Source of the DNA: an uncultured Verrucomicrobiales bacterium
GTDB taxonomy: Bacteria; Verrucomicrobiota; Verrucomicrobiia; Verrucomicrobiales; Akkermansiaceae
Assembly: GCA_937952875.1 (NCBI GenBank)
Contig: CALFDI010000321.1
Coordinates: forward strand, 1-6,006
DNA length: 6,006 bases
Direction: 5' to 3'
Shown: positions 1-6,006 of the stretch, piece after piece
How positions within the stretch are numbered: position 1 is the stretch's first letter
How the letters are laid out: each line of letters opens with the position of its first letter
Position numbers and translations under genes: made by a program
Notes under the pieces: model-generated
The model's database searches: none
Told to the model about the DNA's origin: nothing
The model's input: the letters and a program-made list of their open reading frames with translations, nothing else

Positions 1-891
1 TTGCCAAATAAGGACCAAGCCCTACTAGTCGCGGTCTCTGGCGGTCGTGATTCGATGGCTCTTCTGCATTGGTTACACGAATCTGGATGGAAGAACCTCG
101 TCGTATGTCATATCAACCATATGCTACGTGGCGCGGATTCAGATGCAGATGAAGTGTTCGTCAGAGATGCTGCGCACACTTTAGGGAGTAAATATGAGGG
201 TCTCAGTATCAACGTCTCCACACTCGCATCAGAACAAAAAATCTCAATCGAACTAGCCGCGAGAAACGCTCGATACGCTTTTTTCAAACAAGCGGCACAA
301 GCGCATCACACAGCACATCTCATAGTCGCCCATCACGCTGACGACCAGGCTGAGACAGTGCTTCATAATCTCCTGCGCGGCTCCCATGGGATAAAAGGCA
401 TGTCTCCCCGTTCAGAACGAGACGGCCTGATACTCTATCGACCGCTTCTCAAAACAAGGCGCTGCGACATCGATGATTACATCACCCAGCACGCCATAGC
501 CTATCGAGAAGACTCGACTAACGCCGAAGCCATCGCCACACGGAACAGGCTTAGAAATGAAGCGCTTCCACTACTGGCTGATATTCTCAAAAGAGATCCG
601 ATTCCTCCTCTCGTCGCGCTCGCAGAGACGGAATCTGAAAAGCTCGATGCCTTAGATGAGTATCTTGACCCTCAAGGGCGGCTATTCCTACCAAAGATAA
701 GCCTTCTTCCACGGGCTTTCCAATCGCAGATTCTGCACCTTTATCTGACGCAAAACAACGTAAAGGGGCTTTCAAAAAAAGGCATTCACGACTGCCTTCA
801 ACTGATCACAGATACAGAGAAATCTAAGGTAAACCTACCTAACGGAGTCTTTTTACGCCGAAAAGAGCAGAGACTTTTTCTCGAGAAATAA
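1..891 (+). CDS. tilS: tRNA(Ile)-lysidine synthetase TilS, short form, possibly 5'-partial
   Basis: TilS is a cytoplasmic ATP-dependent enzyme that attaches lysine to the wobble cytidine (C34) of the tRNA-Ile with a CAU anticodon, switching it from methionine to isoleucine identity. The visible 296 residues carry the PP-loop ATP-binding motif SGGRDS (residues 13-18), HINHMLRG (38-44 region), the family motif HHADDQAET (111-119), RPLL (147-150), and the EDSTN...RNRLRN segment (170-186) typical of TilS. The first base of the window is a TTG codon in frame. It may be the start, but many TilS proteins have 10-20 residues before the PP-loop, so the real start may lie upstream. The protein ends shortly after a partial substrate-binding region and lacks the C-terminal domain of E. 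coli TilS (about 430 residues), resembling the short TilS type known from Aquifex. Function is very likely; the 5' end is uncertain. Confidence 0.94.
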   Translation: MPNKDQALLVAVSGGRDSMALLHWLHESGWKNLVVCHINHMLRGADSDADEVFVRDAAHTLGSKYEGLSINVSTLASEQKISIELAARNARYAFFKQAAQAHHTAHLIVAHHADDQAETVLHNLLRGSHGIKGMSPRSERDGLILYRPLLKTRRCDIDDYITQHAIAYREDSTNAEAIATRNRLRNEALPLLADILKRDPIPPLVALAETESEKLDALDEYLDPQGRLFLPKISLLPRAFQSQILHLYLTQNNVKGLSKKGIHDCLQLITDTEKSKVNLPNGVFLRRKEQRLFLEK

Positions 892-906
892 CCGAAAAGT
901 CTTTTT
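871..906 (+). terminator. Possible weak Rho-independent terminator at the tilS stop
   Basis: AGACTTTT (871-878) is the exact reverse complement of AAAAGTCT (895-902), giving an 8-bp stem followed by a run of T (902-906). The 16-base loop contains the self-complementary TTCTCGAGAA and the tilS stop codon (889-891). The stem is AT-rich and therefore weak, and an alternative small hairpin exists just upstream (TCTTTT 848-853 with AAAAGA 861-866). Partial termination between tilS and speA is plausible but not certain. Confidence 0.4.
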
Positions 907-938
907 CTTAAGACCATTTTTCTCCTTAGCATCTCGAC

Positions 939-2837
939 ATGGCTAGCTGGTCTATTTCTCAATCCCGCGAACTATACGGCGTAAACCGATGGGGAAACGA
1001 TTATTTTGATATCAATGATGACGGAGAAGCCGTCGTCATTCTTCGCGATGGTGCACAGAAAGTCCCAGTATCTCTGAAGCGCGTCGTAGATGGAATGCGC
1101 GAACGTGGATTCGCCCTTCCGCAGATCCTTCGATTTCGCGATCTACTAGACAACCGTATTGAAAGTTTAAACGACGCCTTTTCTTCAGCGATTAAGGCCG
1201 CTAACTACACAGGGGAATATCGAGGCGTCTACCCCATCAAGGTCAATCAACAGCAGCAAGTCATCGAGGAGATCTCGGCCTTCGGAACGAAGTATCACAC
1301 TGGCCTCGAAGCCGGATCCAAGGCGGAACTCATAGCAGCGCTCTCTTACACGAGTGATAAAGAGGCGCTAATCATTTGTAACGGTTATAAAGACGATGAA
1401 TTTATAGATCTCGCGCTACACGCGACCCACCTAGGTATGAATATTTTCATCGTGATTGAGATGCCTGGTGAACTACCAGATATCCTTAGACGTTCACGCG
1501 CACTTGGCATCCGCCCCAGACTGGGCGTTCGTTTCCGCCTCTCAGCCAGATCAGAAGGGCACTGGGCTAGCTCAGGCGGAGACCGCTCCGTCTTTGGACT
1601 GAACACGTCACAGCTGATAGACTTAATCGATGAATTACGAACAGAGCAGTATCTAGACTGCATGCAGCTTTTTCATTATCATCAGGGCTCACAGTTACCT
1701 AATATTCGAGTCATTAGAGAAGCCGCTCTAGAGGCGATGCAAGTCTACGTCTCGCTCGTAAAAGAAGGGGCTCCCATGGGATACTTAGATATGGGAGGCG
1801 GACTCGCTGTCGACTATGACGGCTCACAAGAGAATGCCTCATCATCCTGTAACTATACACTTCCTGAATACTGCGCTGATCTCATCGAGACCGTCCAAGA
1901 GCAGTGCCGGATCGCGAACGTAAAGGAGCCACATCTCATCACAGAATCAGGGCGCGCCATAGTCGCCTACTACTCAGTCTTAACATTTGATATCTTAGAT
2001 GTGACTCGCTTCGAGCAGCACGAGCCACTCCCTCAACCAGGAAAAGATCAACCTCAGATCTTAAAAAACATCTGGGACATTTCTCTCCGTATCGATGAAA
2101 AAAATCTCCAAGAGTGCTTCAATGATGCTCTCTACTATCGCGACCAAGCCCGCGCTCAATTCACGCATGGTAATCTAGACTTACGATCCCGCGGAGAGGC
2201 AGAGCGACTCTACTGGTGGGTCTGCACGCTCATGGCAAAGATCGTCTCCACCATGGAGGAACCACCAGAAGAATTAGCGGCTTTAGATGAAAATCTCATC
2301 GATTTCTATTACGCGAATTTTTCCGTCTTCCAAAGTTTACCAGACGCTTGGGCGATCGATCAGATTTTCCCCTTCATGCCTCTGCATAAGCTCAATGAAA
2401 AACCTGAACACAGAGCCATATTGGCGGACATCACGTGTGACTGTGACGGGAAAATTGACAAATTTATCGATCAAGACGGCATTCGCAACCACCTCCCTGT
2501 TCATGACCGTAAGCCGGGAGATGATTATGTCATCGGCGCCTTTCTCGTAGGAGCATATCAAGAGACTTTAGGTGATCTGCATAACTTACTAGGAGATCCA
2601 CACGTCGTATCAGTCGGCGTGAAAAATGGCGAAATCACCTTCGATCATGAAGTCGAGGGCGATAGCGTAGCTGATGTTCTCTCATACGTGGAATACGACA
2701 CAAAGAACCTCGAACGCCGCTTCCGTAAAAAAGTAGAGGAAGCTGTTCAAGAAGGTATCATCACAGCCGCTGAGCGTAAGACAATTATGACTGCTTATCG
2801 TGAAACCCTCACTGGCTACACATACTACGAAGCCTAA
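939..2837 (+). CDS. speA: Biosynthetic arginine decarboxylase SpeA
   Basis: This PLP-dependent enzyme decarboxylates arginine to agmatine, the first step of the agmatine route to putrescine and other polyamines. The 632 residues are close to the family length (E. coli SpeA 658). The alanine racemase-like barrel holds the PLP lysine in VYPIKVNQ (K101), the PLP-stacking histidine region FHYHQGSQ (245-252), the phosphate-binding glycine loop GGGLAVDYDGS (286-296) and ESGRAI (336-341). The C-terminal part has DITCDCDGKID (498-507 region), whose C500 matches the catalytic cysteine of the ODC/ADC fold, and the SpeA signature YQETLGDLHNLLGD (540-553). The ATG at 939 gives the expected N-terminus, but the 20 bases before it contain no Shine-Dalgarno sequence. 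Small departures from the usual motifs are Q249, where I recall an aliphatic residue (FHLGSQ), and Tyr-Tyr after ESGRAIVA, where E. coli has His-His. It lies 47 bases after tilS and is closed by a strong terminator, so it may be transcribed alone or by read-through from tilS. Confidence 0.96.
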   Translation: MASWSISQSRELYGVNRWGNDYFDINDDGEAVVILRDGAQKVPVSLKRVVDGMRERGFALPQILRFRDLLDNRIESLNDAFSSAIKAANYTGEYRGVYPIKVNQQQQVIEEISAFGTKYHTGLEAGSKAELIAALSYTSDKEALIICNGYKDDEFIDLALHATHLGMNIFIVIEMPGELPDILRRSRALGIRPRLGVRFRLSARSEGHWASSGGDRSVFGLNTSQLIDLIDELRTEQYLDCMQLFHYHQGSQLPNIRVIREAALEAMQVYVSLVKEGAPMGYLDMGGGLAVDYDGSQENASSSCNYTLPEYCADLIETVQEQCRIANVKEPHLITESGRAIVAYYSVLTFDILDVTRFEQHEPLPQPGKDQPQILKNIWDISLRIDEKNLQECFNDALYYRDQARAQFTHGNLDLRSRGEAERLYWWVCTLMAKIVSTMEEPPEELAALDENLIDFYYANFSVFQSLPDAWAIDQIFPFMPLHKLNEKPEHRAILADITCDCDGKIDKFIDQDGIRNHLPVHDRKPGDDYVIGAFLVGAYQETLGDLHNLLGDPHVVSVGVKNGEITFDHEVEGDSVADVLSYVEYDTKNLERRFRKKVEEAVQEGIITAAERKTIMTAYRETLTGYTYYEA

Positions 2838-2865
2838 ACCTTAAGCTACTCTCTCCCTAAGTTTT

Positions 2866-2906
2866 CACACAGGTTTCAAACTCGCTTCACATCTGTGTGG
2901 TTTTTT
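2866..2906 (+). terminator. Rho-independent terminator of speA
   Basis: CACACAG (2866-2872) pairs perfectly with CTGTGTG (2893-2899). The stem can extend inward by a G-T wobble and a T-A pair (to 2874/2891). An uninterrupted run of six T follows at 2901-2906. The hairpin begins 28 bases after the speA stop codon and points in the speA direction, a textbook intrinsic terminator layout. It also shows that the GTG at 2897, which would extend the next gene, lies inside the terminator stem and is a poor start. Confidence 0.85.
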
Positions 2907-2926
2907 CGCATAGTTCACCGTATCGT

Positions 2927-3682
2927 ATGCGTAAATGTATTCTCATCTGTCTTATTGGAGCTGTTGCCGCGTTAGGCTACTTCTTCCGCGAGCAGATATT
3001 TTCTACGACTCATCAAGTAGAACACAATAAGCCAGACCCAGAACGCTACGAAGCTCTGAAGACTGACCTCGCGGAATTGAGGAAAGAATTCGCCTACTCT
3101 TATCAATCCTCAGAAGGTGACGAGACGCGTCAGCTCGTTCTGGAAGATACGCGTAAACTTCTTGAAACAGTGCTTCCTGAGATGATGCGCTGCTGGCTGG
3201 GAACACCTTGGGATTTCAATGGAATATCTGAGACACCTGGTGAGGGAAATATCGCGTGTGGATACTTTGTTTCGACGATTCTTCGAGACGCCGGCTTTTC
3301 TGTCTCACGCATTAAGCTAGCGCAGCAGCCATCTCAGCATATCCTACACACCTTCGTCTCACCAGATACAACGACGCGTCTCGTAGGAAAGTCATATCAA
3401 ACATTTCTCGATGATCTTGCTCTACGCCCATCTGGAATCTACATCGTAGGACTAGACACACATGTCGGCTTCATTCTGAACCAACCTGAAAACAAAGAAA
3501 ATCCACTCCGCTTCATCCACTCGTCAGGAGCATGGCCAGCGAAAAAAGTCGTCGATGAATCCGCGCAACAAGCCAAAGTCTTGAAGACGAGTAATTACCG
3601 CATCTACGGAAATGTCACGACATCCCCAGAGAGCCTTGATAAATGGCTCATGGGAGCGTCATTCGAGATCGCGAGCCGTTAA
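2927..3682 (+). CDS. Membrane-anchored conserved protein, NlpC/P60-like (papain-fold) candidate
   Basis: I do not recognise a named gene. From ATG 2927 the protein has 251 residues. Residues 4-20 are a hydrophobic stretch (CILICLIGAVAALGYFF) after MRK, either a signal peptide or an N-terminal anchor, which puts the rest in the periplasm or outside the membrane. A charged, probably helical region (about 35-85) follows. The core resembles an NlpC/P60-type cysteine peptidase or amidase: LGTPWDFNG (91-99), a candidate nucleophile C111 in IACGYFV, a candidate histidine H179 in LDTHVGFIL, and a third polar residue H198 in FIHSSGA. From memory, the IACGYFV...KLAQ..S pattern recurs in uncharacterised proteins of Bacteroidota and related groups. 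The start at 2927 is chosen because the in-frame GTG at 2897 lies inside the speA terminator and because 2927 starts the signal-like segment directly; no Shine-Dalgarno sequence is visible for either. Substrate unknown; a cell-wall or peptide substrate is only a guess from the fold. Confidence 0.83.
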   Translation: MRKCILICLIGAVAALGYFFREQIFSTTHQVEHNKPDPERYEALKTDLAELRKEFAYSYQSSEGDETRQLVLEDTRKLLETVLPEMMRCWLGTPWDFNGISETPGEGNIACGYFVSTILRDAGFSVSRIKLAQQPSQHILHTFVSPDTTTRLVGKSYQTFLDDLALRPSGIYIVGLDTHVGFILNQPENKENPLRFIHSSGAWPAKKVVDESAQQAKVLKTSNYRIYGNVTTSPESLDKWLMGASFEIASR

Positions 3683-3698
3683 GAACTAAGCGTTCTTA
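3680..3698. terminator. Small hairpin spanning both convergent stop codons, possible bidirectional terminator
   Basis: TAAGAAC (3680-3686) is the reverse complement of GTTCTTA (3692-3698), forming a 7-bp stem with a 5-base loop. It includes the stop codon of the plus-strand gene (3680-3682) and the stop of the minus-strand cobA-hemD gene (3686-3688). The position between convergent genes fits a shared terminator, but there is no good T run on either side and the stem is AT-rich, so the call is weak. Confidence 0.3.
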
Positions 3699-5197
3699 TA
3701 ATACTCTTCAATGGCTTCTACGAGATGTGGAATATCTGACTTCCGTGCCTCGACCGCTGGCGCATGGCCGTGTGCGAGTAAGGCCGTCGTCGTGACCGGA
3801 CCGATGCTTGCAGCTACGCAGCCTTCAGGCCATTCAAGCCCAAGAGCGAAGAAGTGCTCGACGGTCGATGCTGACGTGAAAGTGATCATATCTGCACCGT
3901 TCTCTTTGATATACTCCTGAGCACCTGTCTTATCCTCAGTCTCAGCGACTGTCTTATAAGAAATACATTCATCTACTATAGCTCCGAGAGCACTCAGACC
4001 TTCGCTCACGATAGGCCGTGCATCTGCAGGACGCACCCAGAGCATTGTCTGATTCTCGATAGACTCATCTGTGAAAGCCTTTACCAGACCTTCAGCCACA
4101 TGCTCGTCCGGCATCACATCCGTCGTAAAGCGATACTCTTTCAGCTTAGCCGCAGTGCTAGGCCCGATGGCTGCGATACGTGCCCCACCGAAGCTTCTGG
4201 CATCTGCATAAGTCGCATAAAAGGCATCGAAGAAATATTTCACCCCATTCGGACTAGTGAAAATAACCCAGTCATATGTGTGCACATCTGTGACCATGGC
4301 AGCGAATTCAATCTGATCGTCAGGCAGCTCTGTGCGAATCGTCGGTAACTCGACTGTATCAGCACCAAGATCATCTAGAGCAACGCTGAGCGCTCCAGCT
4401 TGCTCACGTGTGCGCGTGACAACGATACGTTTCCCAAACAATGATTTAGATTCGAACCAATTAATCTTTTCCCGCTCCGTCACGACATCTCCGATCACCG
4501 CAACAGCTGGGCTTTTGAAATTTTCCTTATCTACGATATCAGCCATAGTCCCAACTGTGCCTACAATCGTCCGGTGGCGACCAGTCGTCGCCCAACGAGT
4601 TAGAGACATCGGAGTATCCGAACTTTCACCACCAGCTATTAAAGACTCCGTAATTGAGCGAATCCGGGCGACACCCATCACGAAGACACGTGTGCCGGGA
4701 GTCTTCGCTAAATGGGCATAGTCGATGCTTGTCTCAGCCTTAGTCGGGTCTTCATGACCGGTAAATAATGTGAGCTGTGAGCAATGGTCGCGGTGTGTCA
4801 CAGGGATTCCCGCATAGGCAGGGCCAGCGATCGTAGAAGAAATGCCAGGAACGATTTCAAAAGACACGCCAGCCTCAGCGAGTTCCGCCGCCTCTTCACC
4901 ACCACGCCCGAAGATCATAGGGTCACCACCTTTTAACCGAACAACGCATTTGCCCGCTTCAGTTTCACGGACAATGAGCGCATTGATCTCGTCCTGTGGC
5001 ATTGCATGGTTTTTTGCTCTTTTCCCGACGAAGACCATCTCGCAATCGCTCTTAGCCCAGTCAAGCAGCTTAGGACTACTCAGTGCATCATAGACGAGCA
5101 CATCAGCCTTCTGAATGCACTGCTGACATTTCACAGTCGCGAGGCCTGGATCACCTGGACCAGCACCTACCAAGTAGCAAATTCCTGTCTTCTTCAT
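3686..5197 (-). CDS. cobA-hemD: Fused uroporphyrinogen-III C-methyltransferase / uroporphyrinogen-III synthase (CobA-HemD)
   Basis: This is a bifunctional cytoplasmic tetrapyrrole enzyme of 503 residues from ATG 5197. Residues 1 to about 245 are a SAM-dependent uroporphyrinogen-III methyltransferase: VGAGPGDPGLAT (10-21), VYDALSSP (35-42), VRLKGGDPMIFGRGGEE (86-102), PGISS (117-121) and SPAVAVIGDVV (229-239). It should make precorrin-2 for sirohaem or cobalamin. Residues about 255-503 are a HemD-type uroporphyrinogen-III synthase, which closes hydroxymethylbilane with ring-D inversion: GKRIVVTRTREQAGAL (255-270), DWVIFTSPNGVKYFF (309-323), IAAIGPSTAAKL (341-352), LWVRPADARP (386-395), ITFTSASTVEHFF (438-450) and AASIGPVTTTAL (462-473). 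HemD is poorly conserved, but these paired TS..G/IGP blocks are characteristic. An in-frame GTG at 5242 would add 15 unremarkable residues; ATG 5197 is preferred because CobA proteins begin just before the VGAGPGDP strand. The gene follows hemC on the same strand, as expected for consecutive pathway steps. Such fusions are known in several phyla. Confidence 0.94.
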   Translation of the reverse strand: MKKTGICYLVGAGPGDPGLATVKCQQCIQKADVLVYDALSSPKLLDWAKSDCEMVFVGKRAKNHAMPQDEINALIVRETEAGKCVVRLKGGDPMIFGRGGEEAAELAEAGVSFEIVPGISSTIAGPAYAGIPVTHRDHCSQLTLFTGHEDPTKAETSIDYAHLAKTPGTRVFVMGVARIRSITESLIAGGESSDTPMSLTRWATTGRHRTIVGTVGTMADIVDKENFKSPAVAVIGDVVTEREKINWFESKSLFGKRIVVTRTREQAGALSVALDDLGADTVELPTIRTELPDDQIEFAAMVTDVHTYDWVIFTSPNGVKYFFDAFYATYADARSFGGARIAAIGPSTAAKLKEYRFTTDVMPDEHVAEGLVKAFTDESIENQTMLWVRPADARPIVSEGLSALGAIVDECISYKTVAETEDKTGAQEYIKENGADMITFTSASTVEHFFALGLEWPEGCVAASIGPVTTTALLAHGHAPAVEARKSDIPHLVEAIEEYYKNA

Positions 5198-5299
5198 ACG
5201 TGCCCACACGCATAAGCCATGGGGATAGGAGGTCAAGCCCACTGGCGCAGCTTCTGCACACGTGAGACTTTTAAAAACAGTAGTTCTAGAGAAGATTCT
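5198..5299 (-). other. hemC to cobA-hemD intergenic spacer
   Basis: This 102-base gap between the hemC stop and the preferred cobA-hemD start contains only a 4-bp GCAG/CTGC mini-hairpin (5247-5257) and a TTTTAAAA palindrome. Neither has a terminator layout. No Shine-Dalgarno sequence precedes either the ATG at 5197 or the in-frame GTG at 5242. The octamer ACGTGAGA occurs at 5260-5267 and again at 5302-5309, overlapping the hemC stop; its meaning is unclear and it may be chance. Confidence 0.4.
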
Positions 5300-6006
5300 C
5301 TACGTGAGAGCATTGAAGAGAGCCTGCCCCGTCGCAATAGGATCTGTTCCAGAAACTTGGGAATGAGTCGGCATAGCCGTCTGGTCGCTCTCGCTAAACA
5401 CACGCGCATTCATCGTCAGTTGACCATCAGTGAGCCTAGACCAGACTCCCACAGGCGTATGGCAGCCCGCATCTAACAAGCGCAGGAATTCACGTTCAGC
5501 GATCACCCGAATCTGAGTCTCTAGGTGGTTAATTTTCTGCAGTATTTCAGTGATTGCAGTGTCGCCTTTTCTCACTTCCATAGCCACAGCCCCCTGCCCA
5601 GCCGCCGGCAAAAAGATCGCTGGCTCGAGGCATTCGGCATGAAGCGTCTCATGTGCGACTCGGAATCCTTGCGCAATCTTGTAGTCGAGGCGAAGAAGCC
5701 CAGCTTCGGCAAGCATGATGCCCTGAATATTCGGATCACCAGCGAGCTTTTCTAGGCGCGTCGTCACATTACCACGGATATCCACGATATTAAGATCTGG
5801 GCGGAGAAAAAGGAGCTGCCGAGCGCGGCGGACGGAGCTAGTCGCCACAGTCGCCCCCTGAGGAAGTGTCGCGAGGCCACCGTGCTCGTGAGTGATCAAG
5901 GCATCACGAACGGGAGCCCGCTCTAGAAAGCTGACGAGCTCAAAAGGCTCCTCTAAAACTGTGGGGACGTCTTTCAGGCTGTGCACTGCGAAGTCGATCT
6001 CATGAC
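5300..6006 (-). CDS. hemC: Hydroxymethylbilane synthase (porphobilinogen deaminase) HemC, 5'-partial
   Basis: HemC joins four porphobilinogen molecules into hydroxymethylbilane, the substrate of the HemD domain encoded just downstream. The gene is cut by the window edge. The reading frame continues in phase from 5986 to the edge, where it encodes HEIDFA before VHSLKDVP, so the GTG at 5984-5986 is an internal valine codon and not a start. About 75 N-terminal residues are missing, judged against the roughly 310-residue family length. Visible motifs are VHSLKDVP with the catalytic aspartate, ATSSVRRARQL, IRGNVTTRLEKL, LPAAGQGAVAMEVR, and LDAGCHTPVG, whose cysteine (codon 5462-5464) is the attachment point of the dipyrromethane cofactor. 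All key residues in the visible part are intact. The stop codon TAG (5300-5302) lies about 100 bases from the cobA-hemD start with no clear terminator between, suggesting co-transcription. Confidence 0.95.
   Translation of the reverse strand, partial: HEIDFAVHSLKDVPTVLEEPFELVSFLERAPVRDALITHEHGGLATLPQGATVATSSVRRARQLLFLRPDLNIVDIRGNVTTRLEKLAGDPNIQGIMLAEAGLLRLDYKIAQGFRVAHETLHAECLEPAIFLPAAGQGAVAMEVRKGDTAITEILQKINHLETQIRVIAEREFLRLLDAGCHTPVGVWSRLTDGQLTMNARVFSESDQTAMPTHSQVSGTDPIATGQALFNALT

Noticed and set aside
1385..1663. Open frame of 92 codons on the minus strand within speA
   Set aside because: It is antisense to conserved SpeA sequence and has no recognisable motif or separate initiation signal.
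2897..2926. GTG at 2897 as the start of the unknown plus-strand gene, adding 10 residues
   Set aside because: The GTG and the following codons lie in the right arm and T run of the speA terminator, and the extra residues would push the hydrophobic signal-like segment inward. ATG 2927 is more natural.
4332..4721. Open frame of 129 codons on the plus strand opposite cobA-hemD
   Set aside because: It is antisense to well-conserved CobA and HemD motifs, is serine/threonine-rich with no recognisable domain, and looks like a frame shadow of the real gene.
5198..5242. GTG at 5242 as the start of cobA-hemD, adding 15 residues
   Set aside because: The extension has no family motif, has no ribosome binding site in front, and CobA proteins usually begin a few residues before VGAGPGDP, which fits ATG 5197.
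5247..5257. GCAG/CTGC mini-hairpin as a hemC terminator
   Set aside because: The stem is only 4 bp and no T run follows it in the direction of transcription.
5984..5986. GTG codon at 5984-5986 as the start of hemC
   Set aside because: The frame stays open to the window edge and encodes the conserved DFAVHSLKDVP context, so this codon is an internal valine and the gene is cut by the window.
1..6006. Mobile element, CRISPR array, toxin-antitoxin, defence system or RNA gene
   Set aside because: No transposase, integrase, repeat-spacer array, tRNA-like cloverleaf or defence-type protein is visible. Almost all bases are accounted for by housekeeping genes.

Overview
This is a compact bacterial housekeeping segment, almost entirely coding, with no mobile element, CRISPR array or RNA gene that I can recognise. 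Three genes lie on the plus strand: the tRNA-Ile lysidine synthetase gene tilS (possibly cut at its 5' end), the biosynthetic arginine decarboxylase gene speA, and a membrane-anchored conserved protein with an NlpC/P60-like Cys-His pattern. Two genes converge on them from the minus strand: a fused cobA-hemD gene (uroporphyrinogen-III methyltransferase plus uroporphyrinogen-III synthase) and, upstream of it in transcription, hemC (hydroxymethylbilane synthase), which runs off the right edge.

Organism: the base composition is roughly balanced. The genes begin without any visible Shine-Dalgarno sequence. The short TilS, the long SpeA, and hemC followed by a fused cobA-hemD together suggest a Gram-negative bacterium, perhaps of the Verrucomicrobiota (Opitutae-like). 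This placement is inferred from general resemblance and gene layout and is not proven by anything in the window.

Layout: tilS (1-891) is followed 47 bases later by speA (939-2837); a weak hairpin with a T run overlaps the tilS stop. A much clearer Rho-independent terminator (2866-2906) closes speA. The unknown gene (2927-3682) begins only 20 bases after that T run and ends 3 bases from the convergent cobA-hemD stop, where a small hairpin spans both stop codons. cobA-hemD (5197 down to 3686) and hemC (from beyond 6006 down to 5300) are separated by about 100 bases without a visible terminator and probably share a transcript.

How they work together: HemC and the HemD domain convert porphobilinogen to uroporphyrinogen III in two steps. 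The fused CobA domain can methylate that product to precorrin-2, so the minus-strand pair covers the branch point between haem and the sirohaem/cobalamin pathways. SpeA makes agmatine for polyamine synthesis and TilS modifies a tRNA; neither has an obvious functional link to its neighbours. The least understood item, and the best candidate for something undescribed, is the cysteine-peptidase-like membrane protein at 2927-3682.
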